Of a DNA stretch of 64,000 nucleotides, positions 1 through 9,003 are shown one piece after another. The stretch spans positions 62,001-126,000 of the forward strand of contig CAYXSW010000001.1 of NCBI GenBank assembly GCA_964467915.1. The letters run 5' to 3'. A model generated the notes under the pieces. The model ran no database searches. It worked only from the letters and a program-made list of their open reading frames with translations, and had not been told where the DNA came from. The position numbers and the translations under genes were made by a program. Position 1 is the stretch's first letter, and the number at the start of each line of letters is the position of its first letter. This DNA comes from MED-G16 sp964467915. Lineage in GTDB: Bacteria > Bacteroidota > Bacteroidia > Cytophagales > MED-G16.

Positions 1-1
1 C

Positions 2-70
2 AAATATTTCTACACCAACAACAACATCACAAAAAAAGAAGAGCTTTTATTAGATTTTTTGTCAAACTAA
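2..70 (+). CDS. C-terminal end of an unidentified protein (partial)
   Basis: An open frame enters from the left edge and ends in TAA at 68-70, giving a 22-residue tail rich in Lys, Asn and Leu. It shares four bases (CTAA) with the stop codon of the convergent gene on the minus strand, the same arrangement seen at other convergent pairs in this window, and that is the main reason to believe it. The fragment is too short to assign a family. It could also be a chance open frame. Confidence 0.35.
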   Translation, partial: KYFYTNNNITKKEELLLDFLSN

Positions 71-603
71 AAACTAAGCTTTTTATTTACAAAAGGAACG
101 AGAGACATAATGACAGCTTCAGTGTAATATTTTGATCTATCTATTATCCCATTTGTTAATATACCAACAGCACCATCTTTATGTTTGGAGTTTTTTCTTT
201 TAAAAACAACATCATCAGCCTCACCAAGCTCTACCCCTTTTTCTATAAGGGTTTGAATTTCTTTTGGTAGTTGAAACAACGATGTTTTACCCAAACCTTT
301 TCTTTTTTTTGATAATGTTACAACCCAAGCAAAGGCAAATAACACACCACCCTCATATGAGCACCCACCCTCAATACCAATATGGTAATCAGCGGACTTA
401 TTGGTTATGTTTTTTGCTCTGTTTGTGGCCCCTTTTTTTGTTTCAATACAAGACATTGGTTGGTCTGAAACCAGAGATGGTGTTTTTTCTCCCGACACAA
501 TAATTTTTGATTTTGGAAAAACAACACTAAAAGCCGTATAAACAGCATTTATTTTTGTGGGGTTTTTTGACCCAACGAGAACCGTTAATTTATTTGCACC
601 CAA
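67..603 (-). CDS. yjjX: Inosine/xanthosine triphosphatase (YjjX/DUF84 family)
   Basis: House-cleaning nucleotidase of the ITPase-like fold that hydrolyses non-canonical purine nucleoside triphosphates (ITP, XTP) so that they are not built into nucleic acid. The 178-aa length fits the family. Visible motifs are the N-terminal nucleotide-binding loop VGSKNPTK (about residues 10-17), the central GIEGG (76-80) and the C-terminal stretch with DGAVG and EAVIMSLVPF. The start is TTG (reverse complement of CAA at 601-603), because no ATG lies close before the conserved first strand. It overlaps the upstream gene by 19 bases, which suggests translational coupling at the end of the minus-strand run. 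Substrate is inferred from the family only. Confidence 0.85.
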   Translation of the reverse strand: MGANKLTVLVGSKNPTKINAVYTAFSVVFPKSKIIVSGEKTPSLVSDQPMSCIETKKGATNRAKNITNKSADYHIGIEGGCSYEGGVLFAFAWVVTLSKKRKGLGKTSLFQLPKEIQTLIEKGVELGEADDVVFKRKNSKHKDGAVGILTNGIIDRSKYYTEAVIMSLVPFVNKKLSF

Positions 604-1085
604 TTTTCTTTTTTGTTTTTGTTAAACGTTAGAGTTTTTTTCGTTTTGTTAATTTTAACCCCAACAATGTTTGTTTGTTCTTCTAGAACATCAAATAAAA
701 CGGTGTTTTTAATTGATAGGGTTTTTTCATCAAAGGTTTCTTCTATTTTAAACACAACATTAGCCGTCTCAGTATAATCACTTCCTTCAAAAACAAAGCG
801 GTCTAAAACCAAACTTTTCTTTTTTCCATCAACAGAAACAACAAAGTTTTTTTGAATATAATTAATAATATCACTCTTTTGTTTGTCGGATAAATCTTTT
901 GAATAACCAACAAACCCTAGCGCATCAAATATATCATCTTTAAACGCTCTCATTGAAAAAAAAGAGCTCTCATTTTTTTGATAGACATTGCACACACTAA
1001 CATACACCGCATGTGAATAAGAGAAAAAAGAGGAAAAATAAAACAGTAAAAAAACGCAGTAAAAAAACGATTTTTTATAAACCAT
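585..1085 (-). CDS. Exported DUF6702-like protein
   Basis: A 166-aa protein with an N-terminal hydrophobic signal segment (about residues 6-26) ending near SHA. The mature part begins with the pattern HAVYVSV, and later has FKDDIFDAL. This resembles the small exported Bacteroidota family annotated as DUF6702 (H-P-x-H/Y-V-S at the mature N-terminus, then an acidic FxDDFE/DAL motif). Members are often encoded next to periplasmic metallopeptidases, as here: the stop codon of the upstream M28 peptidase gene overlaps its start by 11 bases. No catalytic residues are evident and no function is established. The family assignment is from memory of motif layout. Confidence 0.6.
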   Translation of the reverse strand: MVYKKSFFYCVFLLFYFSSFFSYSHAVYVSVCNVYQKNESSFFSMRAFKDDIFDALGFVGYSKDLSDKQKSDIINYIQKNFVVSVDGKKKSLVLDRFVFEGSDYTETANVVFKIEETFDEKTLSIKNTVLFDVLEEQTNIVGVKINKTKKTLTFNKNKKENWVQIN

Positions 1086-2460
1086 ATTTATCTATTAGAT
1101 AAACCAAAGAAGCCACTGAAGCTGTCCCTAATTCTAACTCTCTAGCATTAACCAACTCAAAAACATCTTTGGCGGTATGGTGCATTTCAAAATACTTTTG
1201 ACCATCTATACTTAAACCAAACATTGGTGTTCCTGTTTTTCTATGAAGAGGACCAATGTCAGCACCACCACCACCTTTTGAAAAGTATGATATTGTGTTT
1301 TTGTCAAAATATTTAAGCCAGTCTTGAATTTTTTTATGTTGTTCGTCGCTGCCAGAAAAACCAAATCCCCTAGGAACGTACCCACTAGCATCACTTTCTA
1401 TTGCTGCAATGTGTTTTTCGTTTTCCATCACAGCAACATCAGCATACTTATGCCCTCCCTTTAATCCATTTTCTTCATTCATAAACATTACAGCTCTAAT
1501 TGTGTTATTCGGTTTAATTTTTTGTTTTTGAAACAACCGAAGAGCACCAATAGAGTGAACACAACCAGCACCATCATCATGCGCCCCCTCACCAACATCC
1601 CAAGAATCAAGGTGACCCCCAACTGTAATTATTTTTTCAGGGTTTTTCCTTCCTTTAAGCTCACCAACAACATTGTGAGATAAAGCGTCCAGAAACCACT
1701 TACCTGATAACTTAACAGTTAGTTTTAAGTTTGGGTTTTCTTTTAATGCTTTAGATAGTTTCTCTGAAGATAAAACACCCAAACCCCCATGGGGAATACT
1801 ATCCAAACCCTCTTTATAAGACATACCCCCAGTATGAGGAAAGTCTTCGTATGTGGATGAAGACAAAGATCTAAAAACAGAAGCTAACGCCCCATGTTCT
1901 GCAGCTTTTACCGCCCCAGATCTTCTTTGAAACCCAGTTTGACCGTATGAGGCTCCTTGATTAACATACCTTTGGTTGAACGCTTTGTTATAAAACACAA
2001 TTTTTCCTTCAATTTTTTCTCTACCCAACTCATCCACCTCATCCAATGATGCTACCTCAACAACACCAGCTGTTATTCCTTCTTTTGGGGTAGAAACTGT
2101 ACCTCCAGCTCCTAATATTGATAGATTAATCTTTTCTTTTCCACTATAAAAATAAGCTTCTTCAACCTTACCTCTTTCCCAATGGGGGACCATCACCTCT
2201 TGTAGGTATACTGTATCAAAGCCATAACTTTCCATTACCCCTTTAGACCAAGACACTGCTTTTTTTGCACCCTCAGACCCGCTTAATCTAGCCCCAACAT
2301 CCTTAGAAAGACTTCTTAGTAATTCATAACTTTCTCTAAACTCAAGCGCATCACCATAAAAAGTTGTTATTACATCCGATGTTTTTTGGTCAAAAGGAAT
2401 GTGGTTTGTTTTGCAAGAAAACAAAGAAAAAGATAATAAGATTAGTATAAGTTTTTTCAT
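1075..2460 (-). CDS. M28 family zinc peptidase lipoprotein (carboxypeptidase Q-like)
   Basis: A 461-aa exported zinc exopeptidase. A lipobox LFSC (13-16) marks it as a lipoprotein, so it is probably anchored in the outer or inner membrane facing the periplasm. The M28 catalytic set is complete: HLDSWD (283-288) and AHDDGAG (293-299) give the first His and the bridging Asp, NEEN (328-331) holds the catalytic Glu and a zinc ligand, D357 and H427/H428 supply the rest. A PA-type insert fits between residues 100 and 260. The overall pattern resembles carboxypeptidase Q/plasma glutamate carboxypeptidase, which releases residues from di- and oligopeptides. It lies directly between the M20 gene upstream (gap 6 bases) and the DUF6702-like gene, so the three are probably co-transcribed. 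Exact substrate unknown. Confidence 0.85.
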   Translation of the reverse strand: MKKLILILLSFSLFSCKTNHIPFDQKTSDVITTFYGDALEFRESYELLRSLSKDVGARLSGSEGAKKAVSWSKGVMESYGFDTVYLQEVMVPHWERGKVEEAYFYSGKEKINLSILGAGGTVSTPKEGITAGVVEVASLDEVDELGREKIEGKIVFYNKAFNQRYVNQGASYGQTGFQRRSGAVKAAEHGALASVFRSLSSSTYEDFPHTGGMSYKEGLDSIPHGGLGVLSSEKLSKALKENPNLKLTVKLSGKWFLDALSHNVVGELKGRKNPEKIITVGGHLDSWDVGEGAHDDGAGCVHSIGALRLFQKQKIKPNNTIRAVMFMNEENGLKGGHKYADVAVMENEKHIAAIESDASGYVPRGFGFSGSDEQHKKIQDWLKYFDKNTISYFSKGGGGADIGPLHRKTGTPMFGLSIDGQKYFEMHHTAKDVFELVNARELELGTASVASLVYLIDKYGL

Positions 2461-2466
2461 ATTTTT

Positions 2467-3885
2467 TTAGTTTCTGTAGTTTAAAGCTGGCTTTCTATTT
2501 CCAATTAAAGAATTATAAATATAGTTTTTGCCTCTCTTATTTTCAAACTCTTTTCGAGCTTCTTCAATAACATTAGGGTTGTTTATTACCTCATAAATAG
2601 AAGAGCTTAAAATTTTTGCGGCGTTGATCATACCTTTATAACCTATTGAGGTGCCGGTACACGAAGCAGCTTGCCAAGAATGACCAGGTGTGCCGGGGAC
2701 GTAGGTTGCTGTTGAAAAACCAACCGTTGGAACAACCCAACTTACATCACCCACATCTGTTGACCCACCTCCTTTGGTAGACAGGTTTATTGTAAAAGGA
2801 GTAACAACCTCAGACGCGTCTATGTTTTTTTTATTTTTTAAGGTTGCTTTAATTTTTTCAGCGTATTCTTTTTCTTCTTTATTATAAAAAACACCTCCTG
2901 TTTTTGAGAGTTCTTTGTAAACGATTTTTTGAAGCGTTTCGTTTGGTAAAATATTATATACGCCGCCGGTAACCTCAAAATCTACTAACGTTTGTGTTCC
3001 GGTTGCCGCGCCTTCTGCACAAAGCTCAATTCTTTTCCACATTTTTCTTACCTCTTCTGGATCGGGGTGCCTAACATAATAATAACCCTCTGTAAAATTA
3101 GGAACCACATTTGGAGCATCCCCGCCTTTAGTTATTATATAGTGAATTCTACTTTCTTGGTCTATATGTTCTCTCATTAGGTTAACCATGTTGTTCATTG
3201 CTTCCAAACCATCTAACGCAGACCGCCCTTGTTCTGGTGCGCTTGCGGCATGAGAGGAAACACCATAAAACCTAAACTTCCCTGTTTTGTTTGCTAAAGA
3301 CGTTCTTACCGAAGCGCTATTTGTGCTTGATGGGTGCCAGTGAAAAGCAACATCTACATCATCAAACAAACCCCCTCTAACCATATATACCTTCCCAGAG
3401 CCACCCTCTTCAGCGGGGCAACCATAAAACCTTACCGTACCTTTTATGTTGGTTTTTTCCAACCAACGCTTAACAGAAATGGCCGCGGCTGCACTTGCTA
3501 CGCCAAATAGATTGTGACCACACGCGTGCCCCGAAGAAACACCCGGTCTCACTTTTTTTTCTGGCTCTGACGTTTGAGATAATCCAGGAAGAGCATCATA
3601 CTCCCCAAGAACAGCAATAACAGGACCACCGTTATTATACTCAGCAATAAATGCTGTTGGCATTTCAGCAACACCTTTGGTGATTTCAAAACCAGCTCCT
3701 TTTAGAAGAGAAATTAATTCTTTGGCGCTTTTTTCCTCTTTATATCCAACTTCAGCATAATTCCATATTTTTTGAGCCGCTTCTGTGTAGATTTTTTTGT
3801 TTTTTTCAACATCCTGAATAACATCTTTTTTTTGAGAAACAACTAAAAAAGGAGATAGACAGAAAAAAGTTAATAATAATTTCAT
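2467..3885 (-). CDS. M20D amidohydrolase, AbgB-like, exported
   Basis: A 472-aa member of the M20D amidohydrolases, closest in pattern to aminobenzoyl-glutamate hydrolase subunit B (AbgB). The metal site is visible as GHACGH (about 119-124) and AEEGG; later His residues occur in the FHWHPS segment. I place the start at the ATG at 3885, not at an in-frame ATG 48 bases upstream, because the protein then begins with a clean signal peptide (MKLLLTFFCLSPFLVVSQ) and no longer overlaps the upstream exchanger gene. The reaction is probably hydrolysis of an N-acyl or amide bond of an amino-acid conjugate outside the cytoplasm; the natural substrate cannot be read from sequence. It belongs to a cluster with two other zinc hydrolases. 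Confidence 0.82.
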   Translation of the reverse strand: MKLLLTFFCLSPFLVVSQKKDVIQDVEKNKKIYTEAAQKIWNYAEVGYKEEKSAKELISLLKGAGFEITKGVAEMPTAFIAEYNNGGPVIAVLGEYDALPGLSQTSEPEKKVRPGVSSGHACGHNLFGVASAAAAISVKRWLEKTNIKGTVRFYGCPAEEGGSGKVYMVRGGLFDDVDVAFHWHPSSTNSASVRTSLANKTGKFRFYGVSSHAASAPEQGRSALDGLEAMNNMVNLMREHIDQESRIHYIITKGGDAPNVVPNFTEGYYYVRHPDPEEVRKMWKRIELCAEGAATGTQTLVDFEVTGGVYNILPNETLQKIVYKELSKTGGVFYNKEEKEYAEKIKATLKNKKNIDASEVVTPFTINLSTKGGGSTDVGDVSWVVPTVGFSTATYVPGTPGHSWQAASCTGTSIGYKGMINAAKILSSSIYEVINNPNVIEEARKEFENKRGKNYIYNSLIGNRKPALNYRN

Positions 3886-3899
3886 TTTGGTCTTTTGGT

Positions 3900-5024
3900 T
3901 TATAAGGTTATAGTGGTAATAGATGCTCTCCAAAATATAAATAAAATAAAAATTACATAAAAAGAGATCAAAATTAAAGCTTGTTTTTTATTTACACCCC
4001 CAGGCCTTGTATACAGCAGCACGGAGAAAAAAGTTAAACCAAAAAACCACCAAGAAAGGCTTATTATAAGTTTAACTATATCTGGGGATAACTTTATTGG
4101 GCCATAAATTATAGTAAAAACAAACAAAGGAAAGCCCAAAGCAACACATAAGTTAAAGATGTTGCTGCCGTAAGCATTAGAAACAGCATCGTTATAATTT
4201 CCTTTTTGAGCGTCTTTATAAGAGATGATTGTGTCAGGAAAACTGCTGCCGATAGCAGCAAAAACTATAGCAATGAAAAGAAGAGGTATTCCTAAACCAT
4301 TAAATTTTCCATATCCAAAAACAGAATACGTTTCGCTGCCTAACCACTCACACGCAAGAACAAGAAAATAACACACAAAACCAATAACCAAAGAAGACAC
4401 AACAAAAACAAACCACGCCTTACTCTTGTTTAGTTTTTGATTCCCTATAATCATTTTTTTAAGATCTAAAATCATAAAAGCAGACAAAAAAGAAACTTTT
4501 TCTTTTTCACTAAAAGGTTCCTCATAATTTATATCATGACCACCCCTCATGGTTTTAAAAAGATACAGAATGTAAAGAGCATATATGATGATTAACACCA
4601 AACTTTCTACCCAGCTAATTATTCCTTGTTGTATAAAATATATTAACACAAACTCCACCAACAACAACCACAAACCATCTCTGATGATTATTTTTCTAGA
4701 AACAACAACGGTCTTTTTTTTAGATTTTGACAAAACACCCAACACAGCTACAGAGGGTATTATTAAGGCGTTAAACAAAACACTACCGAAAGAAGTTCCT
4801 AAACCACCGGAAAACCCAACAACATCTTTAAGAAAAAACAAAAAAAACATAGCAATAAAAAGCTCTGGCATAGAACTAGCAACCGCATTAATAGTGGCTC
4901 CTTTAACCCCATCTTTTAGGTTTCTTCCAATATAGTTTGAGCCCTCGAGAAAGGTGTCTCCAGCCCTCCATATTACATAACCACAAAAAAAAATTAACAA
5001 TAAAGGAATAATTAAACCAAACAT
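3900..5024 (-). CDS. Na+/Ca2+-exchanger family antiporter (CaCA)
   Basis: A 374-aa polytopic membrane protein with about ten hydrophobic segments and the two inverted alpha repeats of the calcium/cation antiporter superfamily. Repeat 1 has GATINAVASSMPEL (about 41-54); repeat 2 has AIGSSFPDTIIS followed by AYGSNIFN. These carry the ion-coordinating acidic and polar residues. It should exchange Ca2+ (or another cation) against Na+ or H+ across the inner membrane; which ion cannot be told from sequence. A charged cytoplasmic loop lies near the middle (residues 155-195), as is usual. It starts 35 bases from the divergent amidohydrolase gene at 5060, so the two promoters must overlap, and it heads the minus-strand peptidase run. 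Confidence 0.85.
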   Translation of the reverse strand: MFGLIIPLLLIFFCGYVIWRAGDTFLEGSNYIGRNLKDGVKGATINAVASSMPELFIAMFFLFFLKDVVGFSGGLGTSFGSVLFNALIIPSVAVLGVLSKSKKKTVVVSRKIIIRDGLWLLLVEFVLIYFIQQGIISWVESLVLIIIYALYILYLFKTMRGGHDINYEEPFSEKEKVSFLSAFMILDLKKMIIGNQKLNKSKAWFVFVVSSLVIGFVCYFLVLACEWLGSETYSVFGYGKFNGLGIPLLFIAIVFAAIGSSFPDTIISYKDAQKGNYNDAVSNAYGSNIFNLCVALGFPLFVFTIIYGPIKLSPDIVKLIISLSWWFFGLTFFSVLLYTRPGGVNKKQALILISFYVIFILFIFWRASITTITL

Positions 5025-5059
5025 GTTTTTATATTAACAGCTGAATTAAAGTTTTATTT

Positions 5060-6349
5060 ATGAAAAAAATTATAGTTATACTTTTGATGCTTTCTTTTAC
5101 ATCAGCTAACGCAAACAATATATATAAAAAAATTGAAAGACTATCTTTAGGTGTAGAAAAGAACGTCATTAAATGGAGGAGGTATATTCATCAAAACCCA
5201 GAACTATCTAATAGGGAGTTTTTGACAGCTAAATATGTTGCTGCTCATTTGAAATCATTAGGAATAGAGGTTCAAGAAAATGTTGCCCACACAGGTGTGG
5301 TTGGGATTTTAAAAGGAGGTTTGCCAGGAAAAGTTGTTGCTTTAAGAGCAGATATGGACGCGCTTCCTGTTACAGAAAGAGTAAACGTTCCGTTTGCCTC
5401 TAAGGTAAAAACAATATATAAAGATGTTGAGGTTGGTGTTATGCATGCTTGTGGGCACGATACCCATGTCGCAATATTGATGGGCGTTGCCTCTGTTTTA
5501 AAAGAAATGCAAGAAGAAATAAAAGGTACCGTTAAATTTATTTTTCAACCTGCCGAAGAAGGACCTCCCGCTGGAGAAGAAGGGGGCGCCGAACTAATGG
5601 TTAAGGAGGGTGTTTTAAAAAACCCAGACGTTGATGCTATTTTTGGACTTCATATTTCTTCAGACATACCAATCAACACTTTAGGGTATAAACCAAGGGG
5701 GATATTGGCTAGCGCAACATCTTTTGAAATTAAAATTAAAGGCAGACAAGCACACGGCTCGAAACCATGGGATGGTGCCGACCCTATTGTTGCTGGAGCT
5801 CAAATTATTAACAACCTTCAAACAATTGTTAGTAGAAACTTAAATCTTACTAACGAGGCTGCTGTAGTTACAATTGGTCGTTTTGAAAGTGGGATAAGAA
5901 GCAATATTATTCCAGAGGAAGCGTACATGGAGGGCACAATCAGAGCGCTTGATTACAACATGAGGGATAAAATTTATAAGAGGTTAGAAGAAATAGTTAT
6001 TAATACAGCTAAAAGTAACGAGCTTGAGGCGGAGGTTATATTTGGAAACCCTTACCCTATAACCTTTAATAATTTAAAACTTACAGACCAAATGAAAAAA
6101 ACCCTATTTAGGGTTGCTGGAGACTCAAATGTAAACCTAATTAAGGCAAGCACAGGAGCAGAAGATTTTTCATTTTTTGCAAATGAGATTCCGGGGTTCT
6201 TTTTTAGGTTAGGGGGAATGCCAATTGAAGATCACCCAAATAAAGGCTTCAGTCACCATACTCCAGATTTTTATGTTGATGACAGCGGGCTTGTTTTAGG
6301 TGTTAAAGCTATGTTAAATCTAACTTTTGATTATTTAAACGCTAACTAA
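5060..6349 (+). CDS. M20D amidohydrolase, hippurate hydrolase-like, exported
   Basis: A 429-aa amidohydrolase of the IAA-amino acid hydrolase/hippurate hydrolase group. It has an N-terminal signal peptide (about residues 1-19, ending SANA). The binuclear metal site shows as HACGHDTH, AEEGPPAGEEGG and a C-terminal H near GFSHHTPDF. The RADMDALP motif upstream is typical of M20D. It should cleave acyl-amino acid amides in the periplasm. It is divergent from the exchanger gene and is the second M20D enzyme within 2 kb. Its 3' end overlaps the end of recG on the other strand by 8 bases. Confidence 0.88.
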   Translation: MKKIIVILLMLSFTSANANNIYKKIERLSLGVEKNVIKWRRYIHQNPELSNREFLTAKYVAAHLKSLGIEVQENVAHTGVVGILKGGLPGKVVALRADMDALPVTERVNVPFASKVKTIYKDVEVGVMHACGHDTHVAILMGVASVLKEMQEEIKGTVKFIFQPAEEGPPAGEEGGAELMVKEGVLKNPDVDAIFGLHISSDIPINTLGYKPRGILASATSFEIKIKGRQAHGSKPWDGADPIVAGAQIINNLQTIVSRNLNLTNEAAVVTIGRFESGIRSNIIPEEAYMEGTIRALDYNMRDKIYKRLEEIVINTAKSNELEAEVIFGNPYPITFNNLKLTDQMKKTLFRVAGDSNVNLIKASTGAEDFSFFANEIPGFFFRLGGMPIEDHPNKGFSHHTPDFYVDDSGLVLGVKAMLNLTFDYLNAN

Positions 6350-8429
6350 CACGACTCCAGTTTATATTGTTTTTTATATTTCTTTTGAGGTGATTAACAA
6401 TACTTTTATTTTTCTTATCAGAAAGTTTTGGGTCTTTATTAATTAACTCAACAACAACATCCCTGGTTTGTTTTATGACATTATAATCTTCAGAAAGATT
6501 TACAAACCTAAGCTCTAAGAGCCCACTTTGTTTTGTTCCTAGCATATTTCCCGGCCCCCTCATCTTTAAATCCACGTTGGCTATTTTAAACCCATCAGAA
6601 GTATCAACCATTGCTTTTATTCTTTCTTTAGACTCATTGCTTAAGCTATACTTTGTCATCAATATACAGTATGATTGAACAACGCCCCTACCCACACGAC
6701 CCCTTAATTGATGTAGTTGTGATAACCCAAATCTTTCTGCACTTTCAATTATAATTACAGACGCATTAGGTACATCAACCCCCACCTCAATTACTGTGGT
6801 TGAAACTAATATTTTACTTTTTCCCTCAGCAAATCGTTTCATTTCATACTCTTTGTTTTCAGACTTCATTCTTCCATGAAGAACACCAATCTGAGTTTTT
6901 GGAAAATATCTTTTTAAGCTCTTATACCCGTCCATTAAATCTTTATGATCTTTCTTTGCGGACTCTTCAATAAGCGGGTACACAATATATACTTGGCCAC
7001 CAACCTTTATTGTCTCTTTTATGAAATTAAAAACCCTTAACCTTGAGTTGTCAAACCGATGAGATGTTATTATTTCCTTTCTTCCAGAAGGAAGCTCATC
7101 GATAACAGAAACATCTAAATCACCATATAAGGTTAAGGCTAAAGTTCTAGGAATAGGGGTTGCGGTCATAACCAAAACATGGGGATAAAACTCTCTTTTT
7201 TTAGACCATAATTTTGCCCTTTGTGCCACCCCAAACTTATGCTGCTCATCAATTATAACCAACCCCAATCTCATAAAATCAACCCTTTTCTCTATTAACG
7301 CGTGAGTTCCGATCAATATATTTAAACCACCATTTTTTAGTTTACTTAAAATAACTTTTCTTTCTTTTTCTTTTGTTGACCCTGTTAAAACAGCGACAGA
7401 AAGTTTTAGTTTTGACGCTAAACTTTGAATGCTTTTATAATGTTGATCCGCTAAGACTTCGGTTGGAGCCATGAACGCAACTTGAGATTTATCTTCCACA
7501 ACAAACAACATACATAAAAAAGCCACAATTGTTTTTCCACTTCCAACATCACCCTGAATCAATCTGTTCATTTGATTGCCAGAACACATATTTTCATAAC
7601 ACTCTTTAATTACTTTTTTTTGAGCGTTTGTTAGTTCAAACGGAAGGTGTTTTTTGTAAAAATCACTTAACAATTCTTTTTTATTAAAAACATAACCCGG
7701 AAAAGCTTTAAGGCGATTATTTTTCAGTTGTAATATCTGAAGTTGTAAAAAAAACAACTCTTCAAACTTCAATCTTTTTCTTGCTTCTTCAATCATTCTT
7801 CTGTTTTTTGGTAGATGGATGTTTTGAAGAGCAGATGCTCTAGAAATTAACTTGTTTTTTTTTACAATTTCCTCAGACAAGCTTTCACCAACATAAGGTG
7901 TGGTTTTATTTATAACCTCATCAATAATTCTATTAAAAAAACGTGTGTTTATATATTTTCTCTTAAGCTTTTCTGTTGTTGGGTAAACAGGTCTTATTCC
8001 AAGAGATGTTTTGTTTTTTTCGTTAATTTCTGGGTGAAAAAAAGAAACGGTGTTTTTGTATAATTTAGGCTTTCCAAAGACCAAATATTTTTTTCCAACA
8101 ATCATCTTGTCTTCTATCCACTCTATACCCTTTACCCAAACCATTTCTCCATAACCAGTAGCGTCTTTGATTTTTACTTTTAAGCTTTTGTTTTTAAACT
8201 TTCTGATAATTTTTTTATTTACCACTTGTATATAAAAAACACCCCCAACCCCAACCCCCTTAATGTCATTAAGTTTTTTAATGTCCGAACGATCTTCATA
8301 TCTAAACGGGAAGTAATGAAGCATATCGTTAAGGTTGAAAATTCCAACTTCAGAATTTAATAAAGAGGCTTTTAACGGGCCAACACCTTTTATAAACTCA
8401 ATCTTTTGTTTTAACACACTGTTATTCAT
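6342..8429 (-). CDS. recG: ATP-dependent DNA helicase RecG
   Basis: A 695-aa superfamily 2 helicase that reverses stalled forks and branch-migrates Holliday junctions. Domain order is complete: an N-terminal wedge/OB region (about 1-160), a first motor domain with Walker A GDVGSGKT and DEQH box (VIIDEQHKFGVAQR), motif III TATPIPRT, and a second motor domain with LHGRMKS, VSTTVIEVGVDVPNA and QLRGRVGRG. The C-terminal region ends in a basic tail. It overlaps gldD by 8 bases and is the last gene of the mutY-ssb-gldE-gldD-recG run, so expression is probably coupled to that transcript. Confidence 0.97.
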   Translation of the reverse strand: MNNSVLKQKIEFIKGVGPLKASLLNSEVGIFNLNDMLHYFPFRYEDRSDIKKLNDIKGVGVGGVFYIQVVNKKIIRKFKNKSLKVKIKDATGYGEMVWVKGIEWIEDKMIVGKKYLVFGKPKLYKNTVSFFHPEINEKNKTSLGIRPVYPTTEKLKRKYINTRFFNRIIDEVINKTTPYVGESLSEEIVKKNKLISRASALQNIHLPKNRRMIEEARKRLKFEELFFLQLQILQLKNNRLKAFPGYVFNKKELLSDFYKKHLPFELTNAQKKVIKECYENMCSGNQMNRLIQGDVGSGKTIVAFLCMLFVVEDKSQVAFMAPTEVLADQHYKSIQSLASKLKLSVAVLTGSTKEKERKVILSKLKNGGLNILIGTHALIEKRVDFMRLGLVIIDEQHKFGVAQRAKLWSKKREFYPHVLVMTATPIPRTLALTLYGDLDVSVIDELPSGRKEIITSHRFDNSRLRVFNFIKETIKVGGQVYIVYPLIEESAKKDHKDLMDGYKSLKRYFPKTQIGVLHGRMKSENKEYEMKRFAEGKSKILVSTTVIEVGVDVPNASVIIIESAERFGLSQLHQLRGRVGRGVVQSYCILMTKYSLSNESKERIKAMVDTSDGFKIANVDLKMRGPGNMLGTKQSGLLELRFVNLSEDYNVIKQTRDVVVELINKDPKLSDKKNKSIVNHLKRNIKNNINWSRVS

Positions 8430-9003
8430 TCCACCTTAATGTGTTTAAAATATGTATCATGTCTTTTTTAATATACTCAACCACCGGAGATATAGAGTCA
8501 TTAGTTATGGGTTTTTCAAAATATAAAGCTGCCCTTAAAAAATTATTAGAAGAGTCAGTTATTATAAACTGATAGGGGGAGGGAACCTCACCTTCAATAT
8601 TAATTATGGTAGCTTTTTTTCCGGATAACGTTATAATTTCCTTTTCAATAATAGAGGAAGATTTTGTTTTGTGTTTGCTAATTAGTTTATAAGACTCATT
8701 CATTAGATTTTTCAGGTGATCAGAAGATGTGATTTTTTTATAGGTTATTAAAAGCTCAGCATTATATTTTAGATAGCTTAAGTTTAACCAACCATATTTA
8801 AGGTTTTCGCTGGTTTTTGTTAGGTTGTTTATTTCAAAAGAATACAAATTGTTATATTCTTTCATTTTGTATTGAGGAGGCGGAAGAAAAATTTGATTAT
8901 AACCTTTTGGTTTTGGTTGGAAATTGTTTTCGCAAGCAACACACAGAAAGACAACTATAGTGAGACTAAGTTTTTTTATTATGTTTTTTATAAACCCTAA
9001 CAC
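8422..9003 (-). CDS. gldD: Gliding motility lipoprotein GldD
   Basis: A 193-aa lipoprotein with a signal segment and lipobox VACE (Cys at about 24). The mature N-terminus carries the GldD hallmark PKPKGYNQIFLPP, followed by the conserved YxxF-type segment, and the short length matches the family. GldD is an envelope protein needed for gliding and for the type IX secretion machinery in Flavobacterium johnsoniae. It overlaps the end of gldE by 38 bases, an unusually long overlap, but no later Met would preserve the signal peptide. Gene order gldE-gldD is as in other Flavobacteriia, which strongly supports the call. Confidence 0.88.
   Translation of the reverse strand: MLGFIKNIIKKLSLTIVVFLCVACENNFQPKPKGYNQIFLPPPQYKMKEYNNLYSFEINNLTKTSENLKYGWLNLSYLKYNAELLITYKKITSSDHLKNLMNESYKLISKHKTKSSSIIEKEIITLSGKKATIINIEGEVPSPYQFIITDSSNNFLRAALYFEKPITNDSISPVVEYIKKDMIHILNTLRWNE

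Noticed and set aside
3886..3933. Upstream ATG extending the AbgB-like amidohydrolase by 16 codons
   Set aside because: It would place residues before a clean signal peptide and overlap the upstream exchanger gene; the inner ATG at 3885 fits better.
4585..4935. 116-codon plus-strand frame opposite the cation exchanger
   Set aside because: Shadow of a membrane-protein gene; the composition is explained by the complement of hydrophobic codons.
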